Shown: positions 33,646 through 43,071, counted from the first letter of the stretch. The stretch: DNA of 64,000 nt from Chloracidobacterium sp. (GCA_016706275.1 JADJJY010000002.1:1-64000), one strand, 5' to 3'. Made by a program: numbers and translations. Notes: generated by a model from the sequence alone, not told the origin.

Positions 33646-35385
33646 TTATTGTTCGTCGTCGGGAACTTTCAAAAACTGCTTCAACTTCGTTGGCCTTTCG
33701 ACCTCAATATTCGGGTCAGATGCCGCACGCCGGTTGTCTTTTGGTAATTCGACCGTGATGGTTGTGCCTTTGCCCTCGAGGCTGCGGACGTTGATCGCAC
33801 CGTTATGATCCTTGACTATCTGATAGACAATGGACAGCCCCAAGCCGGTGCCGCCAGATGTCGAGTTTGCAAATGGTTCGAAAAGCTGCTCAACCTGCTC
33901 TCGCGACATTCCTTTGCCTGTGTCCTCAAAAATAATGCGAATGCGGTTATTTGGAATGGACGAAAGGCTGACACTCAACTCGCCGCCATCGTGCATCGCC
34001 TGGATCGCGTTGCGGGCGAGATTCCAAAATATCTGCTTTAGCTGAGCCGAATCCGCCGAAATAATTACCTGCTCGTCGTCTATATCGGCCTTTAGTATAT
34101 GATTTTCATGTACGTCCGGGCTGTGTTTGAGCAGCGTCAGCGTATCCCTTATAGCCTCGGCAACGTCTGTTTCCGCAAAATCGACCGCCGCGGGCCGTGC
34201 ATAGCTCAAGAAATTGGTAATAATGCTGTTCAGTCGGTCCGATTCTCTGAGGACAATATCCATCAGGCCGGTTTGCACCGGGGTACGATCAGTATTTGAT
34301 TCGAGCACCTGTATCGCACCGCGCATTGCTCCTAGCGGATTACGTATCTCGTGGGCCAAACCCGCAGCCACGCGTCCGACGGCGGCGAGACGGTCCTTGC
34401 GTCTAACACTTTCTTCCATCGAACGGATCTCTGTCAGATCTTGGAATGTGATGATCAGGCCGGTCGCTTCGTTTTCCTCACTAAATAAAAGGGAAACGCT
34501 AAATCCAATACGGACGGCAAAGCCCTCTGGCGTAAGCAGATCCGTCTCAAATCGCGGCAATTGCTCGCCGTTACCGGCTGCGGACAAGGAGAGATCGGTT
34601 TGCTCGTGAATATCACCAAAGATCGTGCTGATGGGCTTTCCTTGCAATTCATCGAGTCTGTAACCGGTGATCTCGGTCGCGGCAGCATTAAATGTATAGA
34701 TATTTCCGTCGAGATCGGTCGTGATGAGGCCGGAGCGGATCGATTCGACGATGCGCTCGTGGACTACTCGAAGATTGGCCAATGTTTTGGCGGTTTCGGC
34801 GAGTTCTTCGCCGGACGAATGCCGGTCAGACAGCTTCGACGCAAGCAGACCAACAACTAGCAATGCGACTATATGAAAGCTGACGATCTGAACGGCCTTT
34901 CCGGCGGTCTGTGCCGTGCCAAAGCTGTCGATCATGCCGTTGCCGGTCAGCACGGACATCGAAACCAGCAAAAACGCACACATGACCGCCATGAAAATTG
35001 TCGACAGCGGCCGCATAAAAAAGCTCGCGACGCTGATCATTACGATATAGAGCGTAATATATGGTGACGAAAGGTCGCCGGTTCTCCAGACTAGCCACGT
35101 GATGAGCAGGGCATCGAGAAAGAACTGGGAGCGTATCTGCCACGCATAATTATTACTTAGCCGTAAAAGAAAGAAATAGGCGATCGTCAGGCCGACGGAT
35201 ATTAAAAAGACCAGGAAGAGCCCTTGAGGAAAGTTTTCAAACGACAGACGCAACGTGCCGCTGTACCATATCCAGCTCGTTACAAGCAGTAGAAAAATGA
35301 CCATCAAACGCCCTATAATTAGCGTTTGAATGCGATGCATCTGCTTGGAATTGGCTGTCGGCTCCTTTTCGTCTAAACTGGGCAT
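33646..35385 (-). CDS. pilS: Sensor histidine kinase PilS
   Basis: 579 residues. Six transmembrane helices lie in residues 25-190, as in PilS. A PAS domain follows (RSGLITTDLDGNIYTFNAAA at about 232-251). The dimerisation/H-box is LAHEIRNPLGAMRG at about 342-355. The ATP-binding domain has the N-box FWNLARNAIQA, then EDTGKGM and GGTGLGLSIV. It phosphorylates PilR in response to a membrane signal, in Pseudomonas the pilin level. The start codon is only 20 bases from that of the divergent cupin gene, so promoters must overlap the coding regions. Confidence 0.92.
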   Translation of the reverse strand: MPSLDEKEPTANSKQMHRIQTLIIGRLMVIFLLLVTSWIWYSGTLRLSFENFPQGLFLVFLISVGLTIAYFFLLRLSNNYAWQIRSQFFLDALLITWLVWRTGDLSSPYITLYIVMISVASFFMRPLSTIFMAVMCAFLLVSMSVLTGNGMIDSFGTAQTAGKAVQIVSFHIVALLVVGLLASKLSDRHSSGEELAETAKTLANLRVVHERIVESIRSGLITTDLDGNIYTFNAAATEITGYRLDELQGKPISTIFGDIHEQTDLSLSAAGNGEQLPRFETDLLTPEGFAVRIGFSVSLLFSEENEATGLIITFQDLTEIRSMEESVRRKDRLAAVGRVAAGLAHEIRNPLGAMRGAIQVLESNTDRTPVQTGLMDIVLRESDRLNSIITNFLSYARPAAVDFAETDVAEAIRDTLTLLKHSPDVHENHILKADIDDEQVIISADSAQLKQIFWNLARNAIQAMHDGGELSVSLSSIPNNRIRIIFEDTGKGMSREQVEQLFEPFANSTSGGTGLGLSIVYQIVKDHNGAINVRSLEGKGTTITVELPKDNRRAASDPNIEVERPTKLKQFLKVPDDEQ

Positions 35386-35405
35386 ATTATACGGAGATCT
35401 AGCGT

Positions 35406-35780
35406 ATGGGAACTATTAATGATCAGAACAATTCGCCCCTCTTTGACACGCGTCCCTGGGGCAGTTTCACCGTCCTGGACCAAGGTGATAATTACAAAGT
35501 AAAGAGGATCGAGGTTCTTCCGGAAAAGCGTCTGAGTTATCAGCAACATTCCCGCCGGGCAGAACATTGGTACGTCGTTTCCGGCACTGCTAAAGTAACA
35601 TTAAACGGCGTTGAAAAACTAGTCAATACAGGCGAAGCCATCGATATACCAAGCGAAACGGCCCACCGCGTCGAAAACCCACATTCTGACAAAATGCTCG
35701 TTTTTATCGAGACGCAGACCGGCGATTATTTTGGCGAGGATGACATCGTCCGGCTTGAGGATGATTTTGGGCGAAATTAA
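35406..35780 (+). CDS. Phosphomannose isomerase type II-like cupin protein
   Basis: 124 residues, a single cupin domain. RPWGSFTVL at about 16-24 is the start seen in the C-terminal isomerase half of bifunctional mannose-6-phosphate isomerase/GDP-mannose pyrophosphorylase. The metal-binding motif includes QQHSRRAEHWYVVSG and ETAHRVENP. As a stand-alone domain it may isomerise mannose-6-phosphate and fructose-6-phosphate or bind a nucleotide sugar. No pyrophosphorylase partner is seen in the window. It lies next to the heptose-type sugar genes but on the opposite strand. Confidence 0.85.
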   Translation: MGTINDQNNSPLFDTRPWGSFTVLDQGDNYKVKRIEVLPEKRLSYQQHSRRAEHWYVVSGTAKVTLNGVEKLVNTGEAIDIPSETAHRVENPHSDKMLVFIETQTGDYFGEDDIVRLEDDFGRN

Positions 35781-35789
35781 ATGAAGCGG

Positions 35790-36335
35790 CTAGATCGATC
35801 CGTTCGAACTTAAACTAACAATACTTTTTACTGCTTCATTCAAATCAGAAGCAATAAGGGTCGGTTGTATTTCAAGCAACACTTGATGTTCGTGACCATA
35901 ACCTGTTAAAACTAAAGCAGTTGAGAGGCGGCCAGCGGCCCCCGTCTCGACATCTATCTTCTTATCTCCTACCATCCAAGATCTTTCAAGATCGATATCA
36001 AAATCAGCCAAGGCAGCCTCGATCATACCCAAACGCGGTTTTCTGCATGCACAGCCTTCATCCGGTAAATGCGGGCAAAAATAGAATGCGTCAATGGCAT
36101 TATCAAGCTCGACCTGTATTTGTGCGTGGATGGCATGCATATCTTCAACTGTGTAGATCTCGCGGCCGATGCCCGACTGGTTTGTGACAACAATAATTAA
36201 ATATCCGCTGTCTTTGAGCAGTTTAACCGCTTCGGCTGTGAACGGGAACAGCCGCAGATCCTCGACACGCGACAAAAAATTGACCTCTTCGATAAGAGTG
36301 CCGTCGCGGTCTAGAAATATTGCTGACTGTCCCAT
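35790..36335 (-). CDS. gmhB: HAD-family D-glycero-manno-heptose 1,7-bisphosphate phosphatase
   Basis: 181 residues. HAD motif I is FLDRDGTLIEE at about 8-18 with both catalytic aspartates, motif II is VVTNQSGIGRE, and motif III/IV is GDKKIDVE. The zinc-binding loop CPHLPDEGCACRKP is specific to the GmhB/histidinol-phosphatase group. It dephosphorylates heptose bisphosphate for the inner-core LPS precursor. The next gene upstream on the same strand is a heptosyltransferase, 13 bases away, which supports the heptose role. Confidence 0.9.
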   Translation of the reverse strand: MGQSAIFLDRDGTLIEEVNFLSRVEDLRLFPFTAEAVKLLKDSGYLIIVVTNQSGIGREIYTVEDMHAIHAQIQVELDNAIDAFYFCPHLPDEGCACRKPRLGMIEAALADFDIDLERSWMVGDKKIDVETGAAGRLSTALVLTGYGHEHQVLLEIQPTLIASDLNEAVKSIVSLSSNGSI

Positions 36336-36348
36336 AAGTATTATTGTC

Positions 36349-37440
36349 TCAACCGATTACAGGCAAAACCTCATCCTCTATGTCATCATAAACGTCGTCG
36401 ATATCAGGAGCGAACAATCTATTTTTGGCCGCCTCGAAAACCTCTTCGACAGATATCTGCGTCATACAACGGTGATCGATCGGACAGTCGCGGAGCATGC
36501 ACGGCGAGCACTCAACCGCTTTTCTTATTATCTCAGCATTTTGTGCAAACGGCCGCGTCGTTTCGGGGTTTGTCGGGCCAAATATTGTGATCGTATCGGT
36601 TCCAACCGCCGGTGCGACGTGTGCGAGACCCATATCGTTAGAAATCAGCAGATCGACAACCCCCAAAACAGCAACAGCTTCGCCAAGACCCGTCTTTCCG
36701 CTAATATTTATCAGGTGCTGTGAGGATAGATCAGTGACCTCTGCCGCGATATCCGCCTCATCCGGCGACCCGACAAGGATAACATTAACCTTCAATTCGG
36801 TAATAAGCTTATCCGCTAGCTGAGCATAGCGTTCGGCGGGCCAACGCTTTGCTCGCGAATTTGTCGATCCGACGCCAAGAGCTACAGTTTTATTTGCTAA
36901 ATCCACTCCTGCAGAAGCAAACATTGTACGAGCGGCATTTTTGCGATCTTCGGAGATATTAATCGCGGTATTTGGAAGAGCATTGAAGACAGTTTCGCGT
37001 CCGAGAACGCGGCGTTCGACTTCGCCGATAAGATTTAGGTAGTAAAATACCTCGTGACGGCGGTTTTTCCATTCGGGAACGGCCACCGGATCGGTCAGCA
37101 ATAGACCGCGAACATCTTTGTTATAGCCGATACGGCGAGGGATTCGCGACAAAAATGATGTAATTGCAGCCTCAAACGAATTTGGCAGCAATATCGCTAG
37201 TTCAAAACCGTCATCCTTTAAAAACTGTGAATTATCATAGACATCCTTTATCGCCCATCGGTGCTTGTCGAAAGTTACGAGTTCGTCAATAAAATCGGCA
37301 TCGCGAAACAGCCCGTCCGCCCACGAACGTGTGTGCAGGGTGATATGCGAATCGGGAAATATCCGTCGCAGCTCCCGCAAAGCGGGAACGGACATAACGG
37401 CGTCGCCGATCCAATTTGTACCGCGTACAAGTATCTTCAT
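36349..37440 (-). CDS. waaF: Lipopolysaccharide heptosyltransferase II (WaaF-like)
   Basis: About 363 residues from ATG 37438-37440 (MKILVRGTNWIGDAVMSVP); an earlier ATG at 37470 lies in repeat-like sequence. GT9 hallmarks: NWIGDAV at the N terminus, GVGSTNSRAKRWPAERYAQL in the donor domain, and SNDMGLAHVAPAVGT with TITIFGPTNPETTRP. The C-terminal cysteine-rich CSPCMLRDCPIDHRCM is common in the WaaF group. It adds heptose to the LPS inner core at the cytoplasmic face. Operon with gmhB is likely. Confidence 0.9.
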   Translation of the reverse strand: MKILVRGTNWIGDAVMSVPALRELRRIFPDSHITLHTRSWADGLFRDADFIDELVTFDKHRWAIKDVYDNSQFLKDDGFELAILLPNSFEAAITSFLSRIPRRIGYNKDVRGLLLTDPVAVPEWKNRRHEVFYYLNLIGEVERRVLGRETVFNALPNTAINISEDRKNAARTMFASAGVDLANKTVALGVGSTNSRAKRWPAERYAQLADKLITELKVNVILVGSPDEADIAAEVTDLSSQHLINISGKTGLGEAVAVLGVVDLLISNDMGLAHVAPAVGTDTITIFGPTNPETTRPFAQNAEIIRKAVECSPCMLRDCPIDHRCMTQISVEEVFEAAKNRLFAPDIDDVYDDIEDEVLPVIG

Positions 37441-37455
37441 CTGAAAAGAGTTTAA

Positions 37456-37542
37456 TCCACAGATGGACACGGATAAACACAGATAGGTCGAAAAAGAGAG
37501 TCAATGCAAAAAAATCAGTGTCTATCAGTGTCTATCTGTGGA
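37456..37542. repeat. Large inverted repeat with CACAGAT words
   Basis: The left arm (37456-37485) has spaced CACAGATGGACAC and ACACAGATA words and the right arm (37514-37542) is its imperfect complement. Spacer about 28 bases. It fills the gap between the epimerase and heptosyltransferase genes and could fold into a long stem. Repeats of this wording are common intergenic elements in many genomes. Confidence 0.8.
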
Positions 37543-37564
37543 CGAATTTCTTGTTGATATTAGT

Positions 37565-38407
37565 TCAAAATAACGTCTTTAACCCCTCGTCGAGGGCGAT
37601 CTTTGGCGACCAGTCGAGTTCTTGTGTGACTAGGCTCAGGTCGGTTATGTAATTCATTGGTGCGGGTGCCGGGATGCTCGCGTCTTCGTCGATGATCGCT
37701 TGATAGCCTGATACCTCTTCGAGTTTTGCGACCGTCTCGCGTAAGGTCAGGGCATTTCGCGGTCCGCCGCCGAGATTGTATAGGCCGTGGCGGATTATCG
37801 AATCGGCAAATGCCTTACACGCGCTGGCCAGATCATCAACATGCAGCAGATCCCGCGTTGGCATGCCTTTTGCGGGCAGGGCGAGCGGCTCGCCCTTATT
37901 TATGCTGTCGACATAGTGGCCGACAAAATTTGACACGTTGCCGTCGCTCGCGGGGGCATATATGGTCGAGAGTCGAAAAATACACGAGCGAAAACCGCAG
38001 GTGTTGGCGTAATATTCGACATATCGCTCGGCCACGAGTTTTGACCATTCGAGGGCGGACTGGCCGGAGTACGTTGTCGGACAGGTTTCCGGCACGGTCG
38101 GGTAATTATCCGCAAACCGGCCATAGACATCTTTGGTCGAGGCAAAGATAAAAACGGCGTTTTGTTTCACCTCACGCAACAGATTGACCGTACCCTCAAC
38201 GTTTGTGCGAAAAACGCTCTCGGCGTTGTCGGGTGATTTATCAAGTTCGGCGGCGAGATGGATGATGACGTCATATTCACCGGCCATCTTTGCATCCTGG
38301 ACATTCAAAATATCGAGGCCCGAACGACGCGACAGGTCATCGGCGTCAAAAAAACGCCGGATGTGCGTGCCGAGAAATCCGCTACCGCCTGTTACCAAGA
38401 CTTTCAT
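37565..38407 (-). CDS. NAD-dependent epimerase/dehydratase (extended SDR)
   Basis: 280 residues. NAD-binding TGGSGFLGTH is at residues 6-15. The catalytic YxxxK triad region is partly changed: TYSGQSALEWSKLVAERY holds Y-SGQSALEWSK, with the Tyr and Lys spaced more widely than usual, and the Ser lies upstream in FIFASTKDVYG. Downstream words LHVDDLASAC and YNLGGGPRNALTL fit sugar-nucleotide epimerases/reductases of the GalE/RmlD superfamily. The substrate is not identifiable. It is coupled to the upstream channel gene by a one-base TAATG overlap, and the repeat-filled gap separates it from waaF. Confidence 0.82.
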   Translation of the reverse strand: MKVLVTGGSGFLGTHIRRFFDADDLSRRSGLDILNVQDAKMAGEYDVIIHLAAELDKSPDNAESVFRTNVEGTVNLLREVKQNAVFIFASTKDVYGRFADNYPTVPETCPTTYSGQSALEWSKLVAERYVEYYANTCGFRSCIFRLSTIYAPASDGNVSNFVGHYVDSINKGEPLALPAKGMPTRDLLHVDDLASACKAFADSIIRHGLYNLGGGPRNALTLRETVAKLEEVSGYQAIIDEDASIPAPAPMNYITDLSLVTQELDWSPKIALDEGLKTLF

Positions 38408-39429
38408 TATGTATTCGCTTCGACGAGTTGCTGTACTGATTCGGCTTTTCCGATAACTATTAGAAGGTCGCCGCCATTTATGAGCGTCTCACCGTTTGGA
38501 TGAAAGGTGAGGCCCCCGTCTTTACGACGGATCGCAACAACGATCAGGCTGAGTTCGCTCATCAGATTGGTATCTTTCAAATATTTATCAGAATACATTG
38601 ACCCCGCGGCGATAGTTATCTCTTCAAAGACAAGATCTAACGATTCTGCAACTATAGAGTCCATAAAGTCTGCTATCGCCGGTTTTAGCAGGGCTCGGGC
38701 CATTGATTGGCTGCCAATAATCGTTGGGGCGACGACACGGCTGGCGCCGGCCCGAATTAATTTCGGTTCTGCCTGCTCTTCGACGGCTCTCGCGACTATG
38801 TGCAGATCCGGGTTGAGACCGCGGGCTGTCAGAACAACATAGACGTTTGCGGCATCGTCGGGCAGGCAGCTTGCGAGGCCCTTGGCCCGCATTACGCCAG
38901 CATTGATCAAATTTTCTTCCAACGTCGCATCACCTATGATCAGATGCGAATCGAAGGGCTCAAGCTCGGCGAGTCGCTTCTCATCTGTTTCGAGAATTAC
39001 GTGCGGCAGCTTTTGATTCTGTAGGTTGCGGATGATCCGCCGCCCGACGCGCCCCGCGCCGCAGACAATATAGTGGCCTTCTAATTTTTCCATCTCTTTT
39101 ATTTTTCGCCGCCGGTCAAAAACCTCTACCATTTCGGATTGGATGACGGTCTGAGCTAGTAACGTTAAAGCATATAGGACCGTACCGACGCCCGTTAGCA
39201 TTAATAATATCGCAAAAATTCGTCCGGCAGGTGTTACTGGTGCTAAGTCGCCGTAACCGACTGTCGTCACGGTCTGGGCGGCGAAATAAAAGCTGTCAAG
39301 CCAGCTATCTTGCTCGAAATATCTGAATCCGGCACCTCCGATCGCGATCATTGCTATCACGATCATCGAGGCAAAGATCAGTCTGCGACGCGTTAATCTG
39401 GTAAGAGTGGTGAAGATACCGACGGTCAT
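38407..39429 (-). CDS. Voltage-independent K+ channel with TrkA-N/C (RCK) domains
   Basis: About 340 residues from ATG 39427-39429; the longer frame to 39552 adds 41 residues outside the family. Two transmembrane helices flank the selectivity filter TVTTVGYGDLAPVT. The Rossmann RCK domain begins GHYIVCGAGRVGRRI and the TrkA-C domain is at the end (LSLIVVAIRRKDGG). It is a tetrameric MthK/Kch-like inner-membrane potassium channel gated by a cytoplasmic ligand. The start is divergent from the PBP1A gene, and the stop overlaps the epimerase ATG. Confidence 0.92.
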   Translation of the reverse strand: MTVGIFTTLTRLTRRRLIFASMIVIAMIAIGGAGFRYFEQDSWLDSFYFAAQTVTTVGYGDLAPVTPAGRIFAILLMLTGVGTVLYALTLLAQTVIQSEMVEVFDRRRKIKEMEKLEGHYIVCGAGRVGRRIIRNLQNQKLPHVILETDEKRLAELEPFDSHLIIGDATLEENLINAGVMRAKGLASCLPDDAANVYVVLTARGLNPDLHIVARAVEEQAEPKLIRAGASRVVAPTIIGSQSMARALLKPAIADFMDSIVAESLDLVFEEITIAAGSMYSDKYLKDTNLMSELSLIVVAIRRKDGGLTFHPNGETLINGGDLLIVIGKAESVQQLVEANT

Positions 39430-39494
39430 AGGAAGAGAATTTATTCGACATTGCGGCGTAAAACTCGCTAAAATATAAATGGTTCCCGCCGAAG

Positions 39495-42341
39495 ATGATA
39501 ATCTCACTTCGTCTTCGTAATTCCAACCCTTCGATGCAGGATAACGCACCAATTAAGACCGCCAGATCAAAGATGCCGCCCAAGGGTTGGGTAAAGTCGC
39601 GCCGTCCTGCGTCGGCTTATCAGGCTCCCCCGCCATCGCGGTTTCGGCGGATTTTGCGGCTGATATTTAACGGCTGGACGATCTCGATCGCGTTGATAAT
39701 GATGCTCGGCGTGTTCTTAGGGTTGACGTATTTTTGGTTTGAGTTCTCTGACCGCATCGATCAAAAGCTGCTCAGCGGTGAAGTCTATACGGCGTCGGCG
39801 GGAATCTATTCGGCACCAAAAACGCTCAAGGTTGGCGAAGCGACGACGATTTCTGCGATGATCGACTATCTCAAATCCGCCGGTTACATCGAGCGGAACA
39901 ATCAGGCTGACGCGTCCCGCAGCCGGTATGTCGTGGATGGTGACGTGCTCGGCATCGAGCCGGGAATGACCGGCATAATTGACGGCCAAAAGGTTTTTCA
40001 TGCGTTATCGGTAAAGTTTTCAAAAGATCAAAAGAGCGTCGCGGCGATCGGTGATCGTGATGCTAACGCACAGTTGAACGAAGCCAAGCTTGAGCCAAAA
40101 ATACTGAGCTCGATCGCCGCAGAGGGCGACGGACGGCGAAAGACTGTTACATTCAACGACATCCCGGCACATCTTGTAAAAGCGATAACAGTGACCGAGG
40201 ACCGCGCGTTCTTTGAACATTACGGAGTCAACCTGCGTGGTATCGCACGAGCGTTGTGGAGGCGATATGATAGCGAAGAAAATGCACCGCTATCGAATCA
40301 GGGCGGCTCGTCGATAACGCAGCAGCTGGTCAAGAACCTGCTCCTTACCCGCGACCAGACGTGGGAACGCAAGATCACCGAGGCGTATATGTCGGTGATA
40401 CTTGAGACACGTCTGAATAAGCAAGAGATATTTACGCTGTACGCCAATCAGATCTATCTCGGCCAGCAATCGGGCGTTTCGATCTATGGCGTCGGCGAGG
40501 CGTCAAATGCTTATTTTGGCAAGGATGTATCGCAACTGACGCCTGCGGAGGCGGCATTTATTGCGGGCATCATTCGCAGTCCGAACCGCTATAATCCGTA
40601 CAAAAATCTCGCAAAGGTCACCGAACGTCGTAATCAGGTCCTAGAATCGATGCAGGAGGTCGGCGAGATCACGCCTGAGCAGTTTGCTCAATACAAACAA
40701 GAGCCGATCGTGCTCAAACAGATCTCGAACACAAAAGACCTGCAGGGAATGCCGTATTTTTCGCAGTACGCAATTGAGGAGCTGCCAAAGATCGTCAACG
40801 ACCCCGAGGCTCTCCAGCATCTGCGAGTTTACACGTCGATCGACCCTGACCTGCAGCGGGCCGCTTATGAGATCGTCAACAAACGGTTGGCGGCACTCGA
40901 CAAGCATTTCCCGAAGAAACAGGGCCTGAATGCGTCGCTTGTGGCAATCCGGCCAAAGACGGGGGAGATCGTGGCGATGGTTGGTGGGCGTGATTATCTT
41001 GAGAACCAATTTAACCGTGCGACGGACGCGATGCGGCAGCCGGGGTCGGTCTTTAAGCCCTTTGTTTACGCGACCGCGATCAACTCTGCGTACGACAGCG
41101 GCACGCGGCAGTTTACCGCAGCGAGCATCCTCAAAGACGAAAAGCGGACATTTACATTTGGCACCGAAACCTACGCGCCAAATAATTATGGCGACACGTT
41201 CTCGAATAAAGATACGACGCTGCGGGACGCTTTAGTCAAGAGTAAAAACGTCATCACCGTCGATCTGGCAATGCAGCTAAACATCGGAAAGGTGATGAAT
41301 CTTGCGACCAAAGCCGGTCTGCCAAAGGTCGAAAAGGCTTATCCGTCGATGGCCCTTGGCACCGCAGAGGCGACGCCTTTGCAGGTTGCGACCGCCTATA
41401 CAATGTTTGCAAACCTCGGCGACCGCGTTTTGCCCACGCCGATCACGAGAGTTACCTCAGGCGACGGCCGCACGAGTGTGTTGTCCACGCCCGATCGTAA
41501 GAATGTCGTGCGTCCAGACGTTGCGTATGTGATGGACGACATGATGAAAGATGTCATCAACCGCGGCACCGCGGCTCAGGCTCAGAGCTGGGGCTTTCGC
41601 AACAACGCCGGCAAGACGGCGTTTGCAGGTAAGACAGGGACTTCGCGTGACGGTTGGTTTGCCGGTTTTACGCCGGAGCTGGTGGTCGTGGTCTATGTTG
41701 GATTTGATGACGGCAGCGATCTGGGGATGAAAGGCGCTGATTCGGCTATGCCGATATGGGCTGATTTTGTAAAAGAGGCTCTCGCGGCCCATCCCGAATG
41801 GAACGGCGACTGGGCAATGCCCGCCGGTATCCGAAAAGCCGAGATCGACATCCGCAACGGAGCCCTTATCCGCGAACTCGACGCCCTCGGCGACATGGGG
41901 CCGACGCCGACTCCGGTCCCGACGCCTGTTACCCCAAAAGGCCAGCCCACGCCGTACACCGAAGAGCTGCCGCCCATCCCCGAACCTGAGATCTACGTGA
42001 CCAACGTCCCGGCGGAGTTTCGCCGCATTGAGATTTTTATTTCCGGCACGGTGCCAAACCGTTCGATCCTGCCCATGGACGACGCCATTCCCGATGATCC
42101 GCTGCCCGACAAAACGCCAAGCCCGACACCGGTGGATCAAACCTGGCAAGACGGCACCGAACCGCCTAGCGGAGCCGCGCCTTCGGGCCAAGCTCGTGTC
42201 CCGGCCGACACAGGCGGCAGCGTGACAATCATGATCTGTCCTGTGACCCGAAACCGAGCGACGATCAATTGCCCCGACAAACAGGCGAAAACATTCAAGT
42301 CCGGCTCGGAACCAAAAGATTTTTGCACATTTCATCGCTAG
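39495..42341 (+). CDS. Penicillin-binding protein 1A-type glycosyltransferase/transpeptidase
   Basis: 948 residues from ATG 39495; ATG 39534 (MQDNAPIK) is an equally plausible start. One membrane anchor lies at about 58-80. A PBP1B-like UB2H-type domain follows, then the GT51 glycosyltransferase with EDRAFFEHYGVN, GGSSITQQLVKNLLL and RKITEAYMSVILE. The transpeptidase has PGSVFKP (SxxK serine near 517), SKN near 582 and KTGTSRDGWFAG near 712. The tail is proline-rich (TPTPVPTPVTP) and ends in a small cysteine-containing segment (MICPVTRNRATINCPD). It polymerises and cross-links peptidoglycan at the inner membrane. A TGGACC repeat follows 13 bases after the stop. Confidence 0.93.
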   Translation: MIISLRLRNSNPSMQDNAPIKTARSKMPPKGWVKSRRPASAYQAPPPSRFRRILRLIFNGWTISIALIMMLGVFLGLTYFWFEFSDRIDQKLLSGEVYTASAGIYSAPKTLKVGEATTISAMIDYLKSAGYIERNNQADASRSRYVVDGDVLGIEPGMTGIIDGQKVFHALSVKFSKDQKSVAAIGDRDANAQLNEAKLEPKILSSIAAEGDGRRKTVTFNDIPAHLVKAITVTEDRAFFEHYGVNLRGIARALWRRYDSEENAPLSNQGGSSITQQLVKNLLLTRDQTWERKITEAYMSVILETRLNKQEIFTLYANQIYLGQQSGVSIYGVGEASNAYFGKDVSQLTPAEAAFIAGIIRSPNRYNPYKNLAKVTERRNQVLESMQEVGEITPEQFAQYKQEPIVLKQISNTKDLQGMPYFSQYAIEELPKIVNDPEALQHLRVYTSIDPDLQRAAYEIVNKRLAALDKHFPKKQGLNASLVAIRPKTGEIVAMVGGRDYLENQFNRATDAMRQPGSVFKPFVYATAINSAYDSGTRQFTAASILKDEKRTFTFGTETYAPNNYGDTFSNKDTTLRDALVKSKNVITVDLAMQLNIGKVMNLATKAGLPKVEKAYPSMALGTAEATPLQVATAYTMFANLGDRVLPTPITRVTSGDGRTSVLSTPDRKNVVRPDVAYVMDDMMKDVINRGTAAQAQSWGFRNNAGKTAFAGKTGTSRDGWFAGFTPELVVVVYVGFDDGSDLGMKGADSAMPIWADFVKEALAAHPEWNGDWAMPAGIRKAEIDIRNGALIRELDALGDMGPTPTPVPTPVTPKGQPTPYTEELPPIPEPEIYVTNVPAEFRRIEIFISGTVPNRSILPMDDAIPDDPLPDKTPSPTPVDQTWQDGTEPPSGAAPSGQARVPADTGGSVTIMICPVTRNRATINCPDKQAKTFKSGSEPKDFCTFHR

Positions 42342-42353
42342 CCCAAAGCAATG

Positions 42354-42406
42354 TTTTGGTCCGGTCCGGACCAGGTGGGCCAACGTGTACCAGGGTGGAC
42401 CAAGAT
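42354..42406. repeat. TGGACC-type dispersed repeat, copy B
   Basis: Same core TTTGGTCCGGTCCGGACCAG as copies A and C, then variant words TGGGCCA, TGTACCA and TGGACCA. It lies between the convergent PBP1A and 42430 genes and could act as a bidirectional terminator. Confidence 0.9.
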
Positions 42407-42429
42407 TCGATCTAGCGGGTGTAACCTAT

Positions 42430-42930
42430 TTATTTACAGGGAACGTCGATCTCGGGTGAGGTGACCGGCGTGGCGATAATGTTAAAAGCGCTGCCGGAAG
42501 GCTCGATGCGGGCGGCGTATTTATCGAGGGCGTAGATGGGGTTTGTTTTGATATCCGTGCGGACCTCGACGCCGACGCGGGCCCAGAAATATTTATCGCA
42601 TTGGTAAAAGGTGATATCGGTTGCGGTGCGTTTTTCTTTTGTCAGGAAATGATCGCGGACGGCCATCTCCATCTGTGTCGAGCCGCGAACCTGATCGCCG
42701 ACGCCGGGCAGAGTCAGGTAAAAAACGATGCCTCCGACGATAACGACGAGGCCGACAACGATGCCGAGGACTTTTAGATAATTACGCTCGCTGCCGGTTT
42801 CTTCTTTAACGGTTTGGAACAGGCGGTCTTTTTCGACTACGGCCGTAGCCGCAGGCGATTGAGTAGACTGCGGCTGTGATGCCGGGGCAACGGGCTTATT
42901 GTCGCTCAATATTCCTTTTTGAAACTTCAC
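42430..42930 (-). CDS. Single-pass membrane protein, unknown function
   Basis: 166 residues: about 52 cytoplasmic residues with a P/A/Q/S-rich linker, one transmembrane helix (VLGIVVGLVVIVGGIVFYLTL, at about 54-74) and about 90 residues outside with two cysteines (QCDKYFWARV and DVPCK at the very end). It is not a family I recognise. The outer part has strands and could form one disulfide. Architecture echoes the gene at 25323 but sequence similarity is not obvious. It is convergent with PBP1A, and the upstream gap of about 140 bases holds copy 2 of the two-hairpin repeat. Confidence 0.7.
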   Translation of the reverse strand: MKFQKGILSDNKPVAPASQPQSTQSPAATAVVEKDRLFQTVKEETGSERNYLKVLGIVVGLVVIVGGIVFYLTLPGVGDQVRGSTQMEMAVRDHFLTKEKRTATDITFYQCDKYFWARVGVEVRTDIKTNPIYALDKYAARIEPSGSAFNIIATPVTSPEIDVPCK

Positions 42931-43009
42931 ATCGCGTCCAAAAGAGATATAGCCCCGTTTTGTTTTGGGAGCAAGAGAAAAGGCCCCGCGATGTGCGAGG
43001 CCCCCGAAA

Positions 43010-43068
43010 GAGAACCACCCCGTCAGCCGAGGCGGCTGCCACCCCTCCTTCGCAAGGAGGGGAGCTTT
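43010..43068. repeat. Two-hairpin palindromic repeat, copy 2 (intergenic)
   Basis: Nearly identical to 9908-9964, with only a few base changes (for example GAGGCGG for GAAGCGG and CGCAAGG for CGTAAGG). It lies immediately after the prolyl oligopeptidase stop at 43072, in the gap to the next gene. Confidence 0.9.
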
Positions 43069-43071
43069 TTA

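Noticed and set aside
41457..42383. 308-codon minus-strand frame opposite the PBP1A gene
   Set aside because: Long only because of base composition. The plus-strand PBP1A has all catalytic motifs, and the antisense translation shows no domain.
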